From an uncultured Desulfobacteraceae bacterium (GTDB lineage: Bacteria > Desulfobacterota > Desulfobacteria > Desulfobacterales > UBA2174), in assembly GCA_937982505.1 (NCBI GenBank), contig CALJLV010000123.1, forward strand, positions 1 to 18,312: DNA of 18,312 nucleotides. Reading direction: 5' to 3'. Positions 13,475-18,312 of the stretch are shown here, one piece after another. Made by a program: the position numbers and the translations under genes. The notes beneath the pieces were generated by a model. The model saw nothing but the letters and a program-made list of their open reading frames with translations, had not been told where the DNA came from and made no database searches. The stretch's first letter is position 1. Each line of letters starts with the position of its first letter.

Positions 13475-14698
13475 ATGAAGGTTTTCGTCGTCAACGCGGG
13501 CAGCTCCTCGCTCAAGTACCAACTGCTGGACATGGACACCGAGACGGTGCTGGCCGCCGGTCTGGTGGAACGGATCGCGGAGCCCCAGGGCCGCCTCACC
13601 CACAGGCGGATGCCGGGAACGCAGAAGGAAGCGCGGGTCGTCGTGGATCGGGCCGTGGCCGATCACCACGCGGCCATGCATCAGGCCGTGGATCTGGTCA
13701 CCGATCCCCGCCATGGGGTGATCGCCGACAAGCGCGAGATCGAGGCCGTGGGCCATCGGGTGGTCCAGGGCGGCGAGGCTTTCAAGGGTCCCGTGATCGT
13801 GGACGCGGCGGTCAAGGCGGCCGTGGCGGCCAACAACCCCCTGGCCCCGCTCCACAACCCCGCCAACCTGGTGGGCATCGAGGTGGCCGAGGCCCTTTTT
13901 GCCGGGACGCCCAACGTGGCGGTTTTCGACACCGAGTTTCACCAGACCATGCCCCCCAAGGCTTTTCACTACGCCGTGCCCCATCGCTTCTACCAGCGCT
14001 TGCGCGTGCGTCGTTACGGCTACCACGGCACTTCCCACAAGTACGTGGCGGCCCAGGCGGCCCGACTCATGGACCGTCCGGCCGAGGCCCTGGACCTGAT
14101 CACGGTGCATCTGGGCAACGGCTGCTCCATGGCGGCGGTGGCCGGGGGACGCTGCGTGGACACCTCCATGGGTATGACCCCTCTGGCCGGATTGATGATG
14201 GGAACCCGTTCGGGCGACATCGATCCGGCCATCGTGGCCCACCTGGCCAGCCACGAAAAGCTCAGCGTGGCTCAGATCGACCATCTGCTCAACAAGGAGA
14301 GCGGGCTCAAGGGGATCTGCGGGGCCAACGACCTGCGCGACATCCATGCGCGCATCGCGCAGGGAGATCCCATGGCGCTGCTGGCCCTGGAGATGTTCAC
14401 CTACGGGGTCAAAAAGTACATCGGGGCTTACATGGCCGTTCTGGGACGGGTCGACGCGCTGGTCTTTACCGCCGGGATCGGCGAAAACGACCCGGTCGTG
14501 CGGGCCAAGGTCTGCGAGGGGCTCGAGGGGCTGGGCATCGCCATCGACGGCCGGCGCAACCAGCGGGCGGCCGGCGGCCCGCGTTGGATCCAGGCCCCGG
14601 AGAGCCGGGTGCAGGTCTGGGTCATTCCCACCAACGAGGAGCTACAGATCGCCCGGGACACGGTGGCGGCCCTAGAGGCGGCCCCGGGGCGGCGATAG
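13475..14698 (+). CDS. ackA: Acetate kinase
   Basis: A 407-residue acetate kinase that would make ATP from acyl-phosphate, the energy-yielding last step after Pta. Conserved positions are visible: Asn7 in NAGSSSLKY, Arg95 in GHRVVQGGE, Asp152 in VFDTEFHQTMP, His184 in YGYHGTSHKYV, HLGNGCSMAAVAGG (212-225), Arg245 in MGTRSGDID, FTAGIGEND, and the Glu of TNEEL near the end. AAAGGAG precedes the ATG. It is the last gene of the BMC operon, 221 bp after eutJ-like and 182 bp before the regulator gene. A related propionate kinase specificity cannot be excluded. Confidence 0.95.
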   Translation: MKVFVVNAGSSSLKYQLLDMDTETVLAAGLVERIAEPQGRLTHRRMPGTQKEARVVVDRAVADHHAAMHQAVDLVTDPRHGVIADKREIEAVGHRVVQGGEAFKGPVIVDAAVKAAVAANNPLAPLHNPANLVGIEVAEALFAGTPNVAVFDTEFHQTMPPKAFHYAVPHRFYQRLRVRRYGYHGTSHKYVAAQAARLMDRPAEALDLITVHLGNGCSMAAVAGGRCVDTSMGMTPLAGLMMGTRSGDIDPAIVAHLASHEKLSVAQIDHLLNKESGLKGICGANDLRDIHARIAQGDPMALLALEMFTYGVKKYIGAYMAVLGRVDALVFTAGIGENDPVVRAKVCEGLEGLGIAIDGRRNQRAAGGPRWIQAPESRVQVWVIPTNEELQIARDTVAALEAAPGRR

Positions 14699-14820
14699 CC
14701 TTTTCGGCCTTGCCGGCGAGGGTCACAAACCCATGTAAAAGCGGGTAGTTGACACCCATTCAGGGTGCGGCCAAGCGCTGCGGCGGGGTTCACCCCCCCC
14801 CGGCCGCCCTCGGGGTCTGT

Positions 14821-14850
14821 TTGACAGGACCGGGGCCCAGCGGCTAACAT
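14821..14850 (+). promoter_or_regulatory. Candidate sigma-70 promoter of the activator gene
   Basis: Perfect -35 TTGACA (14821-14826), an 18-bp spacer, and TAACAT (14845-14850, four of six matches to TATAAT). Transcription would start near 14857, which would leave a leaderless or very short message for ATG 14860 but a short leader for ATG 14881. An unlinked second TTGACA lies at 14749-14754 beside a small palindrome CACCC-ATTCA-GGGTG. Confidence 0.45.
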
Positions 14851-14880
14851 TTCATCAGGATGCTTTCCTGCGAGGGCGCC

Positions 14881-16341
14881 ATGGCAAAGGGCGAAGGTCG
14901 GGCCATACCCGAGGTGAGGCAATACTGTGAGCGGATCCTGGATCTGCTCAGCGACGGCGTCTACATTTCCGATCGCAGCGGCCGCACCCTGGCCGTCAAC
15001 CAGATGTACGAAAGGCTCACCGGGCTCAAGAAGGCCGACCTGGTGGGTCAGCACGTGGACATCCTGGTGCAGAGAGGATTCGATACCGTCATCAATCCCC
15101 AGATTGTCGAGACGGGCAGACCGGCGACCTCGGTGCAGACCGACAGCCGGGGCAACAAGCGGGTGCTCAACGGGTTTCCCATCCTGAATGCCGACGGCCA
15201 GGTGGAGTTGGTGGTCACCTTCGTGCGCGACGTGACCCTCATGGCCCAGCTCAAGGATCAGATTGCCGACCAGCGCCAGTTGATCGCCCAGTACCAGTCC
15301 AACGTCCAGTACATCAGCGAAAAGTGCGTCCAGAAGTACCCCCTGGTGATCGCCAGTCCCGCCACGGCGGCCCTTTTGGCCACCCTGGAGAAGGTGGCCG
15401 CCACCGACGCCACCATTCTGCTGCAGGGCGAAACCGGGGTGGGCAAGGACGTCTTCGCCCACCGCATCCACCAGATCAGCCCGCGCAGCAAGCGCCCCTT
15501 CTTCAAGGTGGATTGTCCCACCATTCCGGAAAACCTCATCGAGTCCGAGCTGTTCGGCTACGATCCGGGGGCCTTTTCGGGCGCCAGCGCCAAAGGCAAG
15601 CTCGGCTTTTTCGAAATGGCCGACAAGGGGACCCTCTTTCTGGACGAGATCGGCGAGCTGCCCTTTTCCATGCAGGCCAAGCTGTTGCGGGTCCTCCAGG
15701 ACGGCGAGATCATGCGGGTGGGGGCCACCCGGGTGCGCAAGGTGGACGTGCGGATCGTGGCCGCCACCAACCGGGACCTGGAATCCGAGGTGCGCCAGGG
15801 ACGGTTCCGCAGCGATCTGTTCTACCGCCTGCGCGTGGCGGTGGTGACCATCCCGCCGCTGCGCGACCGTCCCGAGGATATCCGGCCCCTGACGCGGCAT
15901 TTTCTGGAGCGCTTCAATATCCGCTACAAGAAATGCATCCGCCTGAGCCCCACCACCGAACAGATCCTGCAGGACTACCGCTGGCCGGGCAACGTGCGCG
16001 AACTGGAGAATCTGATCCAGAGCCTGGTGGTCAGCAGTGAAAGTGACACCATCGAACCGCGCCACCTGCCCAGCGCCATGCTGGACACCCTCTGCGGCGC
16101 GAGCCGCCAGGCGGCTTTGGGGGTGGCCGAGAAAATCGGCGCCGGCGAACTTTCGGGGCGCTCTTGCAACCTCTATCAGGCCCTGGGGGGCGAGGCGCGC
16201 TCCCTGAAGGAAATGGTGGCCGAAATCGAGGCCGCGATCCTCGAGGACGCCCTCCAGACGTGCGGGTCCGTCAGCGAGGTGGCCAGACGGCTCAAGGTGG
16301 ATCGGTCCACCCTTTTTCGCAAGCTGCGCCGCCGCCGGTAG
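14881..16341 (+). CDS. Sigma-54-dependent transcriptional activator (PAS, AAA+, Fis-type HTH)
   Basis: A 486-residue bacterial enhancer-binding protein. An N-terminal PAS sensor spans about 15-120 (ILDLLSDGVYISDRSGR...VRDVTL), then a short coiled-coil-like linker (122-147), and the AAA+ domain (about 155-385). The latter has Walker A GETGVGKD (183-190), ESELFGY, the sigma-54 contact loop GAFSGA (230-235; usually GAFTGA), Walker B TLFLDEIGEL (251-260) and WPGNVRELEN. A Fis-like helix-turn-helix ends the protein (VSEVARRLKVDRSTLFRKLRR, 464-484). There is no receiver domain, so the PAS domain probably binds a metabolite or cofactor. An upstream in-frame ATG at 14860 lacks a ribosome site; 14881 has GAGGG close by. 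It probably drives both sigma-54 promoters at 4175-4188 and 4641-4654. Confidence 0.93.
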   Translation: MAKGEGRAIPEVRQYCERILDLLSDGVYISDRSGRTLAVNQMYERLTGLKKADLVGQHVDILVQRGFDTVINPQIVETGRPATSVQTDSRGNKRVLNGFPILNADGQVELVVTFVRDVTLMAQLKDQIADQRQLIAQYQSNVQYISEKCVQKYPLVIASPATAALLATLEKVAATDATILLQGETGVGKDVFAHRIHQISPRSKRPFFKVDCPTIPENLIESELFGYDPGAFSGASAKGKLGFFEMADKGTLFLDEIGELPFSMQAKLLRVLQDGEIMRVGATRVRKVDVRIVAATNRDLESEVRQGRFRSDLFYRLRVAVVTIPPLRDRPEDIRPLTRHFLERFNIRYKKCIRLSPTTEQILQDYRWPGNVRELENLIQSLVVSSESDTIEPRHLPSAMLDTLCGASRQAALGVAEKIGAGELSGRSCNLYQALGGEARSLKEMVAEIEAAILEDALQTCGSVSEVARRLKVDRSTLFRKLRRRR

Positions 16342-16376
16342 GCGCGGATCCCACCGTGCGGCCCGCCAATTATTGT

Positions 16377-16406
16377 TTGACGCCCGAGGCCGCGGCTTGG
16401 TACAAA
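16377..16406 (+). promoter_or_regulatory. Candidate sigma-70 promoter of the multiheme cytochrome gene
   Basis: TTGACG (16377-16382), an 18-bp spacer and TACAAA (16401-16406), about 40 bp before the ATG at 16444. It is suggestive because it sits in the only gap between the two genes, but both boxes are imperfect. Confidence 0.3.
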
Positions 16407-16443
16407 ACCGCTCCGACCACTGGGGATACCGCGGGAATTGCCA

Positions 16444-18312
16444 ATGACGAAAAGATTCTTCTTGCGCCTTGTTTGGTACGCTGCCGCCGCCCTGACGCTC
16501 GCCGGGTGGGGAGCGGCCGCCTGGGCCACGGACGAGTACGCCCGGGCCACCGGCAAGGGGTGCATCTTCTGCCACCAGGAGAGCACCGGCGGGCAACTGC
16601 GCACCGCCGGGTTCGCCTATATCCGCAACGGGTACCGCTACCCCATCAGCCAGGCCGTGCTGCAAAAGGCCGAGGCCCTCCAGCAGCCCCTGCACAAGTC
16701 TCTGCGCTTCGCCCTGGGGTACCTGCATCTTCTGGCGGGCGTGATCTTCTTCGGGGCCATCTTCTACATCCACATCTTCGTGCGGCCCGGGCGCCTGACC
16801 GGGGGGCTGCCCAAGCCCGAGCGGATCCTGGGATTGAGCTGCATGGCGCTGCTCACGGTGACCGGCGCCTACCTCACCTGGGCGCGCATGGACCGCTGGG
16901 AGCAGTTCTGGGACAATACCTTCGGGATGATGCTGACCCTCAAGATCGGTCTTTTCGCCCTCATGGCGGCCATCGGCCTGGCGGCCGTGACCGTCGTTCA
17001 TCGCCGGATGCGGGCCGCGGCCCAGCAGCCTCCGGCCGACCCCGGCGACGGGTTGACCCCGGCCCGCCTGGCGGCCGGTGACGGCAGCGACGGGCGTCCG
17101 GCCCTGATCGCTTACGAGGGGAAAATCTACGACGTTTCGGCGTCCGGCCGCTGGAAGTCCGGCCGCCATTTCGGCCGGCACCAGGCCGGCACGGATCTGA
17201 CCGCCGCCATGGCCGGCGCCCCCCACGGGCCGGAGGTGCTGGAGAAGGTGGCCTGCCTGGGGGCCCTGGCCGCCGAAGACCCTCCCGGGCCCGCCGGTGC
17301 GGACCGCGTGCGGCGGGTCTTCGTGGTCATGGCCTATACCAACCTGGTCTTGATTTTTTTGATTCTGGCCTGCATCGGGGTCTGGCGCTGGGATTTTCCC
17401 CTGCGGTTGATGCCCGAGGCCCGGGCCGAGATCGTGGCGGGGCAGACCTGCGTCGCGTGCCACCGGCAAAAGACGCCGGCGATCGTGGCCGACTGGCAGG
17501 ACAGCGCCCACGGTCGTCTGGGCGTGGACTGCTACAAGTGCCACCGGGCCAACAACGAGGCCCTGATCCTCAAAAGCCATCTGGAGCACACGAAAAGCCC
17601 CGTCTCGCCGGTGGTGTCCCCGATCCACTGCGCCGGGTGCCACCCCAAGGAGGCCGAACAGTTCGCCCGCAGCAAGCACGCCAACACCTACGAGATCATG
17701 TGGCGCATCGACCACTGGCTCAAGGACGGGATGAACAACGCCATCGAGCGGGCCACGGGGTGCCTGGCCTGCCACGGTACCGAGGTTCAACTGGTGGACG
17801 GGCGACCCGTGGCCAATACCTGGCCCAACGTGGGCATCGGGCGCCTCAATCCGGATGGGAGCAAGGGCAGTTGCAGCAGTTGTCACACGCGGCACCGCTT
17901 TTCGATCGAGGAGGCGCGCAAACCGGAAGCCTGCGACCAGTGCCACCTGGGGCCGGATCACCCCCAGATCGAGATCTATACCGAGAGCAAGCACGGGACC
18001 CTCTACCACGCCGAAGGATACCGCTGGCAGTTCGATCCGAAAGACCGGCGCTGGACCGCCGGCCGGGATTTCCGTGCGCCCACCTGCGCGGTCTGCCACA
18101 TGTCGGCCGCCGGGGAGGTGCCCGCCACCCATGACGTCACCGAACGGCTGGCCTGGGAGACCCAGGCCCCGTTCACCGTGCGCCCGTCGGAGTTCGAGCC
18201 CTTTCCGGCCGCCACCGACTGGCAGACCGAGCGCGCCAAGATGACGGCCGTCTGCCGCCAGTGCCATGCCGAAAGCTGGGCCAGGGCCCATTTCGACAAT
18301 TTCGACGCCGCC
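16444..18312 (+). CDS. Membrane fusion cytochrome: monoheme c, CopD-like, cytochrome b5-like and HAO-like multiheme c domains (3-prime truncated)
   Basis: An open frame of 623 codons runs to the window edge without a stop. A signal/membrane segment (5-27) is followed by one CxxCH (40-44). Three hydrophobic segments (about 88-112, 126-145 and 160-185, with HLLAGVIFFGAIFYIHIFV) resemble the CopD/cytochrome-b561-type membrane domain. Residues 218-274 resemble a small cytochrome b5-like heme domain (YEGKIYDVSASGRWKSGRH, then GRHQAGTDLT). A fourth membrane helix (291-314) leads to a large domain with CxxCH at 336, 363, 396, 440, 477, 497, 548 and 604, so nine heme c sites are visible. IYTESKHG (511-518) between hemes is typical of hydroxylamine-oxidoreductase-like octaheme cytochromes. 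It probably moves electrons between quinone pool and periplasm. The ATG has only a weak ribosome site. The substrate is unknown. Confidence 0.88.
   Translation, partial: MTKRFFLRLVWYAAAALTLAGWGAAAWATDEYARATGKGCIFCHQESTGGQLRTAGFAYIRNGYRYPISQAVLQKAEALQQPLHKSLRFALGYLHLLAGVIFFGAIFYIHIFVRPGRLTGGLPKPERILGLSCMALLTVTGAYLTWARMDRWEQFWDNTFGMMLTLKIGLFALMAAIGLAAVTVVHRRMRAAAQQPPADPGDGLTPARLAAGDGSDGRPALIAYEGKIYDVSASGRWKSGRHFGRHQAGTDLTAAMAGAPHGPEVLEKVACLGALAAEDPPGPAGADRVRRVFVVMAYTNLVLIFLILACIGVWRWDFPLRLMPEARAEIVAGQTCVACHRQKTPAIVADWQDSAHGRLGVDCYKCHRANNEALILKSHLEHTKSPVSPVVSPIHCAGCHPKEAEQFARSKHANTYEIMWRIDHWLKDGMNNAIERATGCLACHGTEVQLVDGRPVANTWPNVGIGRLNPDGSKGSCSSCHTRHRFSIEEARKPEACDQCHLGPDHPQIEIYTESKHGTLYHAEGYRWQFDPKDRRWTAGRDFRAPTCAVCHMSAAGEVPATHDVTERLAWETQAPFTVRPSEFEPFPAATDWQTERAKMTAVCRQCHAESWARAHFDNFDAA

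Noticed and set aside
14798..14820. CCCCG/CGGGG stem followed by TCTGTTTG after ackA, a possible terminator
   Set aside because: Only five pairs beside a long C-run and a poor T-tract; not strong enough to call.
14428..18291. Very long open frame on the minus strand (1287 codons) opposite the regulator and cytochrome
   Set aside because: It lies antisense to two genes with strong domain evidence. Its translation is low-complexity (Gly, His, Asp, Leu rich), as expected for the antisense of GC-rich codons, and no known motif is seen.
1..18312. CRISPR arrays, tRNA or rRNA genes, insertion sequences and attachment sites
   Set aside because: I looked for regularly spaced repeats, cloverleaf-like segments, transposase motifs and terminal inverted repeats and saw none.

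Overview
The window is GC-rich, coding-dense DNA that looks like an anaerobic, deltaproteobacterial-type (Desulfobacterota-like) genome. The basis is the combination of a bacterial microcompartment (BMC) locus, a sigma-54 activator and a large membrane multiheme cytochrome c. This assignment is inference; the window contains no rRNA or other taxonomic marker.

Layout. (1) Positions 1-3853, minus strand: a four-gene operon read leftward. It encodes a CoA-acylating methylmalonate-semialdehyde-dehydrogenase-type enzyme, then an ABC importer of the nitrate/sulfonate/taurine class (ATPase, lipid-free periplasmic binding protein, and the first 28 codons of a permease cut by the window edge). (2) Positions 3854-4715: a divergent control region with two good sigma-54 (-24/-12) promoters facing outward, one for each operon, and candidate upstream activator sites between them. 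(3) Positions 4716-14698, plus strand: a catabolic BMC (metabolosome) operon. Its order is amidohydrolase-like protein with a C-terminal encapsulation-type helix, EutQ-like cupin, Pta-type phosphotransacylase, BMC-H, PduS-like flavo/Fe-S protein, PduT-like BMC-T, a tailed BMC-H, a near copy of the first BMC-H, EutN-type pentamer, PduP/EutE-type aldehyde dehydrogenase with an N-terminal encapsulation-type helix, EutJ-like protein, and acetate kinase. (4) Positions 14881-16341: a PAS/AAA+/Fis-HTH sigma-54 activator with its own sigma-70-like promoter, the likely regulator of both operons. (5) Position 16444 to the right edge: an unfinished fusion of monoheme c, CopD-like membrane, cytochrome b5-like and multiheme c (HAO-like) domains, probably a separate unit.

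How it works together (inference). A small organic compound is imported and converted to an aldehyde inside the shell. The aldehyde dehydrogenase makes acyl-CoA, Pta makes acyl-phosphate, and acetate kinase makes acid plus ATP. No alcohol dehydrogenase is present, so NADH is presumably reoxidised through the PduS-PduT pair, which can pass electrons across the shell. No known signature enzyme is present: no diol dehydratase, ethanolamine lyase, glycyl-radical enzyme or aldolase. The only candidate is the first gene, an amidohydrolase-fold protein that carries an encapsulation-like tail but has lost four of the five usual metal ligands. This makes the locus a metabolosome of unresolved substrate and the most interesting item here.
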